52,020 nucleotides of DNA from an uncultured Lachnospiraceae bacterium (GCA_910577015.1 CAJTKU010000019.1:1-52020); one strand, 5' to 3'. Shown: positions 33,355 to 40,993, counted from the first letter of the stretch. Notes: generated by a model not told the origin, from the sequence alone. Translations and numbers: made by a program.

Positions 33355-33379
33355 TCAACCGTTAGGTTGACGGTTGACA
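33355..33379. promoter_or_regulatory. Operator-like GGTTGA repeats
   Basis: TCAACC (33355-33360) faces GGTTGA (33365-33370), and the wider pair TCAACCG / CGGTTGA (33355-33361 and 33372-33378... second copy ending GGTTGACA at 33379) gives three half-sites just downstream of the promoter. The same GTCAACC / GTTGAC motif recurs at 34763-34780 before the next regulator. Probable binding sites of the phage repressor. After it, to 33524, there is an ACACG / CGTGT hairpin and AT-rich sequence only. Confidence 0.55.
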
Positions 33380-33524
33380 CGATGAATACCGTGTCAGGCA
33401 GCTTACCAAGTATTATTGAATAATGAATAATGAATGGTCGCACAATGTAAAAGTAAAGTGTAAAAGTGAAAATTAAAAAATTAAAATGTATAATTATGTA
33501 AACTATGAGAAAGTGCGGTTGAGA

Positions 33525-33917
33525 ATGATGAATGAAAATGAAAAGGTAAGTTTCGGAAAGTATGTTGAAGCATTAAGGAAAGAAAGACAAAAATCACTAC
33601 GAGAAACAGCAAAAGCAATCGAAGTATCTCCACAGTTTTACAGTGAGGTGGAGAAAGGCAGAAGAAGTGCCTTCACTAACGAGAGACTGGAAAAGTTGGC
33701 GGCTTTTCTGCTCTTGGACGAGAACCAGACTTATACACTTTATGATATAGCGGCCAAAGCCAGAACAGCAAACGATGTTGTAATACCGCAGGACTGTGTG
33801 GACTATGTATCCACCAATGCTTATGTAGTCGAGGCTTTAAGATTATCTAAAGAGACGGGGGCTGGCGAAGAGGAATGGCAGGTGCTTCTTGATGAATTAA
33901 GAGCTCGAAAGGGGTAA
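33525..33917 (+). CDS. XRE-family HTH transcriptional regulator
   Basis: A 130-residue repressor with an N-terminal HTH (YVEALRKERQKSLRETAKAIEVSPQFYSEVEKGRRSAF, about 10-47) and a helical C-terminal domain (VIPQDCVDYVSTNAYVVEALRLS). It is followed directly by an ImmA/IrrE protease, the pairing used by ICEBs1-like and phage systems in which the protease cleaves the repressor upon stress. The frame opens at 33486; the ATG at 33525 or 33528 is closer to the HTH, though no strong ribosome site decides it. Confidence 0.8.
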   Translation: MMNENEKVSFGKYVEALRKERQKSLRETAKAIEVSPQFYSEVEKGRRSAFTNERLEKLAAFLLLDENQTYTLYDIAAKARTANDVVIPQDCVDYVSTNAYVVEALRLSKETGAGEEEWQVLLDELRARKG

Positions 33918-33926
33918 TGGAAACTT

Positions 33927-34721
33927 ATGTATGAACCTGAATTTAGATGCCAGAAAAACGGAGTGCCGATCCTGTCACACAAGGAAATTGATTATCATGC
34001 AGAAAATTTCATAAGGGATTTTGATGCAGATATTCTCAAATATCCGAAAGCGGTAGACATTGAAAGTTTTGCGGAGTTTTATTTGGGACTTACACCAGAA
34101 TACAATAATCTTTCTCATTGCGGACTTGTAATGGGAAGAATGGTGTTCAACGATACGGATAAAATCCCTATATACGATGTGGAGAAACGCAGAGCTGAAT
34201 ATATATCTGCAAGAAGGGGAACGGTCATAATTGATAACACCATCGTTGATGATGAGCATCGTTTCCGATCCACAATGGGGCATGAGGCTGGGCATTGGAT
34301 TTATCAGCAATCCTATTTCTATATTGATCCGTACCAGCTTACATTATTTGATATGGAAGATAAGATGGCTACGGCTTGTAGGAAGTCTGATATAGAGGGC
34401 AGTGACGGTTCGAGAAAAAATTTGTCATCAGACCATGACTGGCTTGAACATCAGGCAAAATATTTTAGTGCGGCTATTCTGATGCCGCGGGAGGCCATGA
34501 GAGTGGTATGCGGTGATGAATCCATGAGAAAAAGACTGACTGCGGAAGCTCCGGGATTTGAAGAAATTTTTCTTGCAAACCATGTATCTGAAGTGTTCAA
34601 TGTTTCGGTAGAATCTGCAAGGATCAGAATCAAGCAGCTTGAATATGATTTTGAGCCTATTAAGCATAATAATCCGGCTATATTTACAATTGGATATCCA
34701 GAACGGATATTTTCACTTTAG
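33927..34721 (+). CDS. ImmA/IrrE family metallopeptidase
   Basis: A 264-residue zinc protease. The H-E-x-x-H site is in STMGHEAGHWIY (about residues 116-127), with a third ligand possibly in DWLEHQAKYFSAAILMP, whose E-x-x-A-x-x-F-A/S-A-x-x-L-M-P pattern is the family hallmark. In comparable elements ImmA cleaves the immunity repressor to induce excision. It starts nine bases after the XRE gene. The C-terminal part (VSVESARIRIKQLEYDF) is a further helical domain seen in this class. A strong terminator follows the stop. Confidence 0.9.
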   Translation: MYEPEFRCQKNGVPILSHKEIDYHAENFIRDFDADILKYPKAVDIESFAEFYLGLTPEYNNLSHCGLVMGRMVFNDTDKIPIYDVEKRRAEYISARRGTVIIDNTIVDDEHRFRSTMGHEAGHWIYQQSYFYIDPYQLTLFDMEDKMATACRKSDIEGSDGSRKNLSSDHDWLEHQAKYFSAAILMPREAMRVVCGDESMRKRLTAEAPGFEEIFLANHVSEVFNVSVESARIRIKQLEYDFEPIKHNNPAIFTIGYPERIFSL

Positions 34722-34724
34722 AGA

Positions 34725-34748
34725 AAAGCACCTCATAAGAGGTGCTTT
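34725..34748 (+). terminator. Rho-independent terminator
   Basis: AAAGCACCTC (34725-34734) and GAGGTGCTTT (34739-34748) form a perfect 10-bp stem with loop ATAA, starting four bases after the ImmA stop. The following AAAACCCC gives little U tract on the plus strand, but the arrangement is typical. Confidence 0.75.
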
Positions 34749-34762
34749 AAAACCCCTAGAAT

Positions 34763-34811
34763 GTCAACCAACAAGTTGACGCGAGATGTAAATTTTACTT
34801 AAAAGTAAAAT
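34763..34811. promoter_or_regulatory. Operator-like dyads before the second regulator
   Basis: Two dyads: GTCAAC (34763-34768) / GTTGAC (34775-34780), related to the repeats at 33355-33379, and ATTTTACTT (34792-34800) / AAGTAAAAT (34803-34811), a perfect 9-2-9 palindrome that ends one base before the -35 box at 34813. Their position suggests cross-regulation by the XRE repressor and autoregulation by the gene at 34860, respectively. Confidence 0.55.
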
Positions 34812-34812
34812 A

Positions 34813-34840
34813 TTGACAAATAATCAAAATTAGATATAAT
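34813..34840 (+). promoter_or_regulatory. Promoter of the second regulator
   Basis: TTGACA (34813-34818) and TATAAT (34835-34840), spacer 16: both boxes match consensus exactly. The start codon at 34860 follows AGGAGGTGG. Confidence 0.85.
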
Positions 34841-34859
34841 AATAAATAGGAGGTGGAAA

Positions 34860-35540
34860 ATGAAATATACAAATTCGATGTTCCTTGCCAATGTTGACTA
34901 TGTGCGAAAACAAAAAGGTGAGAAGGTTGGGGAACTTGAAAAAGCCGTAGAAGTCAGTACAGGTTATTTTGCTAGATTATCTAAGAATCCAGAAACAATG
35001 CCGGGAGCTGAAGTCTTGATAAAGATTGCGCTCCATTATGGAGTTCCAATTGATTGTCTGCTTCTATACAGTTATTCGACTTATACAGAAGAAGAAAAAA
35101 TTTTGTCTGATTATATTGAAAAGATAATATCTTGGACAATGAATGGATGGATAAAGTGGGAAAAGACCGACCGAGTGATGGCAATGAGACAACCCGAGAT
35201 AAATAGTCTATTTCCACACAGAATGCCAGTATACCAAAATGGAATGACATATATGTGTGAGCTTAAAGATGGAAGTAAAACAAAGATAACTCCGATTTCA
35301 AGTGGGGGTGGAGGAGAAATCGTATGGTGGGGGTATGAACTTACGGTTTATGATTCGTCAACGCAAAAATGGTTGCCAATATGTGCTACAGACTTGGTGA
35401 GTGATATGATGCAGATGCGGTTGAAGAATTTATATATGACAGTTGGTTTAAAAGAATCACAGTTTTCTGTTGATGGAGACACAAAGGATTTTATTACTCG
35501 GTTTTTAGCTCAAGAAAACAAGGGGGAGAACAATGATTAG
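34860..35540 (+). CDS. XRE-like regulator with unknown C-terminal domain
   Basis: A 226-residue protein with an N-terminal HTH (FLANVDYVRKQKGEKVGELEKAVEVSTGYFARLSKNPETMPG, about 8-50), followed by a C-terminal domain of about 150 residues (NGWIKWEKTDRVMA, IVWWGYELTVYDSSTQKWLPI) not recognised. Its consensus promoter with a palindrome at the -35 box fits an autoregulated phage or element switch, perhaps the antirepressor or Cro counterpart of the XRE/ImmA pair. AGGAGG sits six to seven bases before the ATG. The stop overlaps a small zinc-ribbon gene by eight bases. Confidence 0.75.
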   Translation: MKYTNSMFLANVDYVRKQKGEKVGELEKAVEVSTGYFARLSKNPETMPGAEVLIKIALHYGVPIDCLLLYSYSTYTEEEKILSDYIEKIISWTMNGWIKWEKTDRVMAMRQPEINSLFPHRMPVYQNGMTYMCELKDGSKTKITPISSGGGGEIVWWGYELTVYDSSTQKWLPICATDLVSDMMQMRLKNLYMTVGLKESQFSVDGDTKDFITRFLAQENKGENND

Positions 35541-35712
35541 AAAGAAAAAATTTCCATGCCCCATTTGTGGGTTCAAGAGACTTATAGATGCAGACGCAAA
35601 TAATGTATCAGAATTGATTGCAGAAAAGGATATGCCTTTAAATTGGCATCCAGACTATTTTCAGAAGTGTCCACAATGTAAACAACAAATAGGAATCAGA
35701 AAGGTCAGTTAA
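35533..35712 (+). CDS. Small zinc-ribbon protein (59 aa)
   Basis: A 59-residue protein with two C-P-x-C knuckles: F-P-C-P-I-C-G-F near the N-terminus and K-C-P-Q-C-K near the C-terminus, separated by about 35 residues, so a single zinc ribbon is expected. The start overlaps the previous gene by eight bases and has GGGGGAGAA five bases upstream, indicating coupled translation with the regulator. It may modulate that regulator or bind nucleic acid; no named family is recognised. A terminator follows 36 bases later. Confidence 0.7.
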   Translation: MIRKKKFPCPICGFKRLIDADANNVSELIAEKDMPLNWHPDYFQKCPQCKQQIGIRKVS

Positions 35713-35748
35713 TACCTGTACAGAGCGCGATGCAATATAATGACATAC

Positions 35749-35793
35749 GAGCCTGACAAGTAGCTTATTAAAGTTATTTGTCAGGCTCTTTTT
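35749..35793 (+). terminator. Rho-independent terminator
   Basis: GAGCCTGACAA (35749-35759) pairs with TTGTCAGGCTC (35778-35788), an 11-bp perfect stem with an 18-base loop, followed by TTTTT. A strong end point for the regulator and zinc-ribbon transcript. Confidence 0.88.
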
Positions 35794-36197
35794 ATTTGCT
35801 TTTTTACCAAAATCATTTGAAAAATTTAACGGAATTGGATATTAAATTATATCCGCATTTCCATTTTAACACAGGGTGCAGAGATAACGGTATTGAATGT
35901 TGCTGATTAATATGTTGAATCAGATATACCTGTAGCTATTCATTATGCAGAGGATGTGATGATACGGGGATTACAGTTTGCATGGATTTGTATGGGTTGC
36001 TGAAAGTGTTATCAAAAATGCCGTAGCTGATAGCTTTTGACCTTATATATGGGCAGTGTGCTTTGACCGACACAAAATTGCTGCTTGTTTATAACGTGCA
36101 AAAATTTTTCAAGAAATTTTTTAAGGTGCAAAAACCCTGCACCTTTAACAAATAATCTTGGCTCACAAAGCAAGGGAACGGAAGGGGGTGAGCAGGC
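35794..36197. other. Gene-poor boundary between regulatory and replication modules
   Basis: No intact gene. A short protein-like stretch (Y-V-E-S-D-I-P-V-A-I-H-Y-A-E-D-V-M) begins near 35911 and stops at 36000-36002; it may be a decayed gene, family unknown. At 36096-36145 there are two GTGCAAAAA direct repeats (36096-36104, 36127-36134 region), an A/T-rich dyad, and AAGGTGCA (36123-36130) / TGCACCTT (36138-36145), a perfect 8-bp stem. These look like operator sites before the HTH gene at 36198. Base composition changes across this gap. Confidence 0.45.
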
Positions 36198-36527
36198 GTG
36201 AAGAAGAATATGACTCCAAGCGAGAGACGGGATGCGATCATTGATGTCCTCTGCAAGAGACGTCAGGATACCGTTGCCAATCTGGCACACGAGTTCGGTG
36301 TTTCGGTCCGGACCATAAAATATGACATCGAGGAACTCACGCTTGCTCACCCGATTGAAACAATCCGTGGACGGTATGGCGGCGGGGTAAGGATTGCAGA
36401 CGGTTATTATGCAGGGCGTAAATACCTGAAGCAAAACCAGAAGGAGCTGCTTGTAAAGCTCTCGGACAAACTGTCAGGTGACGATTTGGCGGTTATGAAG
36501 AGTATCCTCCGTGATTTTGCTTTGTAG
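36198..36527 (+). CDS. HTH regulator, DeoR/HTH_11-like (109 aa)
   Basis: A 109-residue protein with a winged HTH of the DeoR/HTH_11 type: RRDAIIDVLCKRRQDTVANLAHEFGVSVRTIKYDIEEL (about 9-46), then a wing IETIRGRYGGGVRIADGYY. The C-terminal helices (LKQNQKELLVKLSDKLSGDDLAVMKSIL) suggest dimerisation. It is the first gene of the replication module and probably its regulator. A GTG start is used, with AAGGGGGTGAG seven bases upstream; an internal ATG at 36210 is the alternative. Confidence 0.8.
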   Translation: MKKNMTPSERRDAIIDVLCKRRQDTVANLAHEFGVSVRTIKYDIEELTLAHPIETIRGRYGGGVRIADGYYAGRKYLKQNQKELLVKLSDKLSGDDLAVMKSILRDFAL

Positions 36528-36586
36528 GAACAATTGACGAGAAACCACGGCCATGTGAGCCGAATTGAGAAAGGAAAGTGATTTTT

Positions 36587-36985
36587 ATGAAAAAAGCATT
36601 TATCTGTTCCCCGTTCAGGGGAGACATCGAGGGAAATACCAAGCGTGCAACATACTATGCACAGATTACGGCAGGGGCAGACGAAATCCCTATTGTTCCG
36701 CATCTTTATTTTCCAATCTTCCTCGATGAAAATGATCCTAACCAGAGGATGAAAGGAATTGAGATGGGTTTGGAGCTCATGGATATGTGTGATGAAGTAT
36801 GGGTATTCGGCTTCAAAATCACGGAAGGCATGAGGTTTGAACTGGAACACGCAAGGGAAAAAAGAAAGCCTGTCAGGCTGTATGATGAAAACTTCAACCG
36901 AATCAACATCCGCACTTTGGATGTGGATGACAGGGCAGACCACGAATACCGCAGCATTGTAAACGGCTTGAAGCTGATGAAATAG
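36587..36985 (+). CDS. DUF4406-like / nucleoside 2-deoxyribosyltransferase-like protein
   Basis: A 132-residue protein of the nucleoside 2-deoxyribosyltransferase-like fold common in phages. It opens MKKAFICSPFRGDIEGNTKRA (typical I-C-S-P-F-R-G), has PHLYFPIFLDENDPNQR and DEVWVFGFKITEGMRFELEHAREKRKPV, where the E-G-M-x-x-E-x-x-x-A pattern supplies the catalytic Glu in related enzymes. It may modify nucleotides or bind ADP-ribose-type ligands. The frame opens at a GTG at 36578; AAAGGAAAG suits the ATG at 36587. Confidence 0.75.
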   Translation: MKKAFICSPFRGDIEGNTKRATYYAQITAGADEIPIVPHLYFPIFLDENDPNQRMKGIEMGLELMDMCDEVWVFGFKITEGMRFELEHAREKRKPVRLYDENFNRINIRTLDVDDRADHEYRSIVNGLKLMK

Positions 36986-36997
36986 GAGGAGATGGAT

Positions 36998-37324
36998 ATG
37001 ACGATTATTGAAGCAATCAATGATACCGCAAAGGCACTCAGCAATCTTTCAAAGGTGCTTATGGCGGTAGGAGAACAGACCAAGGGGATGCCGGCAGCAC
37101 AGGCTGTTTCGGTTGAAGCAAAAGAGGAGACTCCTGCGGAGCCAGAGAAGAAAGAAGCGTTGAGCGTATCTGTGGAAACGGTCCGTGCGGCACTGGCTGA
37201 AAAGTCCAGAGCCGGAAAGACACAGGAGGTAAGGGCATTGTTAAAGGAGTTCGGGGCAGACAAGCTCTCAGCCATCTCGGCAGACAGACTGCCTGACCTC
37301 ATGAAGAAAGCAGAGGCCTTATAA
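36998..37324 (+). CDS. Phage protein of unknown function with C-terminal helical domain
   Basis: A 108-residue phage protein. The N-terminus is a helix (IIEAINDTAKALSNLSKVL), a flexible Ala/Glu/Pro/Lys-rich linker follows (about 38-58), and the C-terminus (VETVRAALAEKSRAGKTQEVRALLKEFG) is a helical domain like those in small phage replication accessory proteins. Databases often carry fanciful names for it; no function can be claimed. GGAGG at 36985-36989 is eight bases before the ATG at 36998. Its stop overlaps the next start (TAATG), so it is coupled to the DUF2800 gene. Confidence 0.7.
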   Translation: MTIIEAINDTAKALSNLSKVLMAVGEQTKGMPAAQAVSVEAKEETPAEPEKKEALSVSVETVRAALAEKSRAGKTQEVRALLKEFGADKLSAISADRLPDLMKKAEAL

Positions 37325-38451
37325 TGGGTGCTCATGCTAGGTTTTCTCCATCGTCCGGCAAGCGGTACTTGAGCTGCACTCCGTCATTGCGACTGGAGGA
37401 GCAGTTTGAAGACGAGCAGTCCCCATATGCGGCAGAGGGAAGTGCCGGCCATGCGATGGCAGAATACCTTATCAACAAACATTTAAAGAAACGCACCAGA
37501 CGTCCGACCTCCGATTATTACACGGAGGAACTGTTGGAAGCTGTGGAAGAATATGCCACATACTGCATCGGGCAGATTGAGCAGGCGAGGGCAGTATGCG
37601 GGAGTCCGTTCATTTCCGTGGAGCAGAAGGTCAGCTTGGAGGAACACATCGAAGGGTGCTTTGGCACGGCAGACATGGTCATTGCCACGGACGGGAAGCT
37701 GCAGATTATTGATCTGAAACTCGGAAAAGGCGTGGTGGTAGATGCCGAAGAGAACATCCAGCTGATGATATACGGTCAGGGGATGCTTGACATGGTATCC
37801 GCACTGTATGACATCAGTACCGTGGAGCTGACCATCGTGCAGCCGAGGCTTGAACATTTTTCCACTTGGGAGATTTCCGCAGCAGATTTGAGAAAGTGGA
37901 CGGCAGAAGTATTGGAGCCGGGGGCAAGGATGGCACTTGCCGGGGAGGGCGAATACAAAGCCGGGGACCACTGCCGTTTCTGCCGGGCGAGATTCAAGTG
38001 CAGGGCAAGGGCGGATGAATACCTGAAACTTGCACAGGAGGAATTTGCAGAGCCGCCGCTGATGTCGGATGAGGAGATAGCGGAGGTGCTTAAGAAAGCG
38101 GATGCCCTGAAACGCTGGGCAGAAGAGATTTACACCTATGCACAGAACGAAGCGGTCATAAACCATAAGGAATGGCCGGGATTCAAGTTGGTGCTTGGCC
38201 GTTCCAACCGTAAATATACGGATGAAGCGGATGCGGCAGAGGCGGCAAAGCAAGCCGGATATACGGATATCTACAAGCAGAGCCTTATCGGAATAACCGA
38301 GATGGAGAAGCTGATGGGCAAAAAGAAATTCAATGAAATACTCGGAAACTATGTGTACAAGCCGGACGGCAAAGTGACACTGGTCCCGGATTCAGATAAA
38401 AGAGAAGCAGTAAAGACAGCAACCGCCGAGGCGGATTTTAAGGAGGAATGA
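37324..38451 (+). CDS. DUF2800 phage nuclease-like protein
   Basis: A 375-residue protein of the DUF2800 family, a Cas4/RecB-like nuclease type of phage replication modules. The opening is family-typical (RFSPSSGKRYLSCTPSLRLEEQF, YAAEGSAGHAMAEYLI). A PD-(D/E)XK core is seen in GTADMVIATDGKLQIIDLKLGKG (D...D-L-K, about 118-140), and a Cys cluster CRFCRARFKCRA (about 219-230) with the early Cys in YLSC could hold an iron-sulfur cluster as in Cas4 and AddB. Probable role: 5' end processing in recombination. The next gene overlaps its end. Confidence 0.87.
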   Translation: MGAHARFSPSSGKRYLSCTPSLRLEEQFEDEQSPYAAEGSAGHAMAEYLINKHLKKRTRRPTSDYYTEELLEAVEEYATYCIGQIEQARAVCGSPFISVEQKVSLEEHIEGCFGTADMVIATDGKLQIIDLKLGKGVVVDAEENIQLMIYGQGMLDMVSALYDISTVELTIVQPRLEHFSTWEISAADLRKWTAEVLEPGARMALAGEGEYKAGDHCRFCRARFKCRARADEYLKLAQEEFAEPPLMSDEEIAEVLKKADALKRWAEEIYTYAQNEAVINHKEWPGFKLVLGRSNRKYTDEADAAEAAKQAGYTDIYKQSLIGITEMEKLMGKKKFNEILGNYVYKPDGKVTLVPDSDKREAVKTATAEADFKEE

Positions 38452-38453
38452 TT

Positions 38454-38996
38454 ATGACAACACAGAACAACACAAAGGTTATCGTGCCATGCAGATTCAG
38501 CTACGCACACATTTTTGAGCCGGATTCCATCAACGGATCAGAGCCGAAGTATTCCGTTTCCTGCATCATCGACAAGAATGATACCGAGACCATTGCCAAA
38601 ATCAAGAAGGCTGTGGAAACGGCGAAGGAAGAGGGAAAGGGCAAGTGGGGCGGCAAAATCCCTGCCAACCTCAAACTCCCGCTGCGGGACGGCGATATCG
38701 ACAGGCCCGATGATGAGGCATACGCAGGAAGCTATTTCCTGAACGCAAATTCGAGACAGGCGCCGCAGGTGGTCGACAACAGGGTGCAGCCGATTATTGA
38801 CCAGAGCGAGGTATATTCCGGCTGCTACGGCAGGGTATCCGTTACCTTCTATGCCTATAATTCCAACGGTAACAAGGGCGTGGCAGCAGGACTCGGCAAT
38901 GTGCAGAAGCTCCGTGACGGAGAGCCGCTTGGTTCGAGGGTAAATGCAGCAGACGAGTTTGATGCGGTAGAGGCGGAGGATGACTTCCTTTCATGA
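38454..38996 (+). CDS. DUF2815 protein, probable phage single-stranded DNA-binding protein
   Basis: A 180-residue protein of the DUF2815 family, OB-fold proteins resembling T7 gp2.5-type ssDNA-binding proteins. Seen are CRFSYAHIFEPDSINGSEPKYSVSCIIDKND, LPLRDGDIDRPDDEAYAGSYFLNANS and YSGCYGRVSVTFYAYNSNGNKGVAAGL. The end is acidic with a terminal hydrophobic (E-A-E-D-D-F-L-S), like the protein-interaction tip of SSBs. AGGAGG lies seven bases before the ATG at 38454; an in-frame ATG at 38448 overlaps the previous stop. Followed by a hairpin and the DNA polymerase gene. Confidence 0.85.
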   Translation: MTTQNNTKVIVPCRFSYAHIFEPDSINGSEPKYSVSCIIDKNDTETIAKIKKAVETAKEEGKGKWGGKIPANLKLPLRDGDIDRPDDEAYAGSYFLNANSRQAPQVVDNRVQPIIDQSEVYSGCYGRVSVTFYAYNSNGNKGVAAGLGNVQKLRDGEPLGSRVNAADEFDAVEAEDDFLS

Positions 38997-39010
38997 TATC
39001 CGCATGGTTT

Positions 39011-39038
39011 TATGGGGCGGCGGAAACGCCGTCCCATA
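39011..39038 (+). promoter_or_regulatory. GNRA-capped hairpin before the DNA polymerase gene
   Basis: TATGGGGCGGCG (39011-39022) pairs with CGCCGTCCCATA (39027-39038) over 12 pairs with one G-U wobble, closed by a GAAA tetraloop. It has no T tract, and AAGGAGG (39042-39048) follows only four bases later. It may insulate the upstream transcript end or tune polymerase translation. Confidence 0.6.
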
Positions 39039-39055
39039 CATAAGGAGGTTTTGAT

Positions 39056-40993
39056 ATGGCTCAAGTGCTTTCCATTGACATAGAGACATATTCCGATGTC
39101 AGTCTTCCCGACTGCGGGGTACATAAATATGCGGCATCGGATGCATTTGAAATCCTGCTGTTTGCATACAGCGTTGACGGCGGGAAAATAAAAACAGCTG
39201 ATTTGGCATCGGGGGAGAGCCTGCCGGAAGAAGTGATGCAGCTGCTCCTTGATGACACGGTTATAAAAACGGCATTTAATGCTGCTTTTGAACGGATCTG
39301 TATCAATAAACATTTTGGGCTTTCCTTAAAGCCGGAAAGTTTCCGCTGCACGGCAGTACAGGCAGCGATGCTCACACTTCCCCTTTCACTTGAAGGTGTG
39401 GGAGAGGTACTCGGACTTGACCGGAAGAAAATGTCCGAGGGGAAGGAACTGATACGGTATTTCTGTATGCCGTGCCGTCCTACCAAGGCGAACGGAGGAA
39501 GGACAAGAAACCGTCCGCAGGATGCACCGGAGAAGTGGGAACTGTTCAAAAAATATTGCATCCGGGATGTGGATGTGGAAATGCAGATACGGCAGAAACT
39601 GGTAAAATTCCCAATCCCGGACAGGGAACAGGAACTTTACTGCTTGGATCAGCGGATTAATGACAGGGGAATCATGGTGGATGAGGGCATGATAGGCCAC
39701 GCAGTGGCCTGCGACCTTATATATAAAGAATCGGCATCGAAAAAGGCTTATGAGCTTTCCGGATTGGAAAATCCAAACAGCGTGCAGCAGTTAAAGGGCT
39801 GGCTTTCGGAAAAAGGGATAGAAACGTATTCCCTTGCCAAAGCGGCGGTGGAGGAACTGGCGGCAAATACGGATGGCGAGGTTTCGGAGATGATGAAGCT
39901 GCGGCTTGCAATGTCAAAAACATCCGTGAAAAAGTATGAGGCGATGGACAGGTCTGTATGCCCGGACAAACGGCTTCACGGACTGCTGCAGTTTTACGGG
40001 GCAAACAGAACCGGGAGATGGGCGGGGAGGCTCGTGCAGATCCATAATCTCCCGCAGAATCATCTTCCTGATCTGGAACTGGCACGTTCCTTATTGAAAG
40101 AGGGAAGATACGACCTTTTGGAAATCCTGTATGATTCCATCCCGGAAGTGTTGTCGGAACTCATCCGCACAACATTTATAGCCAAACCGGGCTGTAGGTT
40201 TATTGTCAGTGACTTTTCAGCAATCGAGGCGCGGGTTATGGGATGGCTTGCAAATGAACAGTGGGTGTTGGAGGAATTTTGGGGAGCCGGGAAGATATAC
40301 GAACAGACGGCATCCAAGATGTTTCATATCCCGCTTGCAGAGATTACGAAGGGAAGCCCTTACCGTGCGAGGGGCAAAGTGGCATCCCTCGCCTGTCAGT
40401 ACGGCGGTGCGGAAGGGGCGCTTACGAGCATGGGAGCCTTAAATTATGTGAAAGAATCGGAACTGAAAGGTTTGGTGCAGTCTTGGCGCAGTGCCAATCC
40501 GCACATCGTCAATTACTGGTATCAGATAGACAGTGCTGCAAAAGCGGCCGTGAAGGAACACAGGCAGACAACGGTCGGACTCGTTACGATTTATTACCGT
40601 TCAGGGATGATGTTTATAAGGCTTCCGTCAGGAAGGGAACTTGCATATGTGAAGCCGAGGATGACGGTCAACCGTTTCGGCAGCGAGAGCATCTGCTACG
40701 AGGGCATCGGGCTGTCAAAAAAGTGGGGGAAGATTGAAACTTACGGTGCAAAGCTCTGCGAAAACATCGTTCAGGCAACGGCTAGGGACATCCTTGCGGA
40801 ATCCATGCTCCGTCTGGAAAAGAAAGGATTTGATATCGTATGCCATGTACATGATGAAGTGGTGTTGGAAGTCCCGGAGGGGATTTCCACGGTGGAAGAA
40901 GTAAATGAGGTTATGGCGCTACAGCCGGAGTGGGCGACCGGGCTTCCGCTGAAAGCGGCAGGTTTTGAAAGCACGTTTTACAAAAAAGATTAG
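39056..40993 (+). CDS. Phage family A DNA polymerase with 3'-5' exonuclease domain
   Basis: A 645-residue replicative polymerase. The N-terminal exonuclease domain shows LSIDIETYSD (ExoI, D8 and E10), FNAAFERICIN and a final KYCIRDVDVEMQIR (ExoIII-like). The polymerase domain shows motif A VSDFSAIEARVMGWLA (about 385-400), motif B KVASLACQYGG (about 440) and motif C CHVHDEVVLEVP (about 595). No 5'-3' exonuclease domain, as expected for phage enzymes. AAGGAGG precedes the ATG. Works with the SSB-like, VapE and SNF2 proteins encoded nearby. Confidence 0.95.
   Translation: MAQVLSIDIETYSDVSLPDCGVHKYAASDAFEILLFAYSVDGGKIKTADLASGESLPEEVMQLLLDDTVIKTAFNAAFERICINKHFGLSLKPESFRCTAVQAAMLTLPLSLEGVGEVLGLDRKKMSEGKELIRYFCMPCRPTKANGGRTRNRPQDAPEKWELFKKYCIRDVDVEMQIRQKLVKFPIPDREQELYCLDQRINDRGIMVDEGMIGHAVACDLIYKESASKKAYELSGLENPNSVQQLKGWLSEKGIETYSLAKAAVEELAANTDGEVSEMMKLRLAMSKTSVKKYEAMDRSVCPDKRLHGLLQFYGANRTGRWAGRLVQIHNLPQNHLPDLELARSLLKEGRYDLLEILYDSIPEVLSELIRTTFIAKPGCRFIVSDFSAIEARVMGWLANEQWVLEEFWGAGKIYEQTASKMFHIPLAEITKGSPYRARGKVASLACQYGGAEGALTSMGALNYVKESELKGLVQSWRSANPHIVNYWYQIDSAAKAAVKEHRQTTVGLVTIYYRSGMMFIRLPSGRELAYVKPRMTVNRFGSESICYEGIGLSKKWGKIETYGAKLCENIVQATARDILAESMLRLEKKGFDIVCHVHDEVVLEVPEGISTVEEVNEVMALQPEWATGLPLKAAGFESTFYKKD

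Noticed and set aside
33114..33365. 83-codon frame after the membrane protein gene
   Set aside because: Its first part belongs to the frameshifted remnant and the rest runs through the TTGACA promoter and operator repeats, so it is unlikely to be translated.
33374..33402. Second TTGACA downstream of the XRE promoter as another promoter
   Set aside because: No -10-like hexamer occurs 16-18 bases downstream. It is better explained as an operator half-site.
40261..40737. 158-codon frame inside the DNA polymerase gene
   Set aside because: Shadow of polymerase motifs A and B region, no ribosome site and no recognisable protein features.
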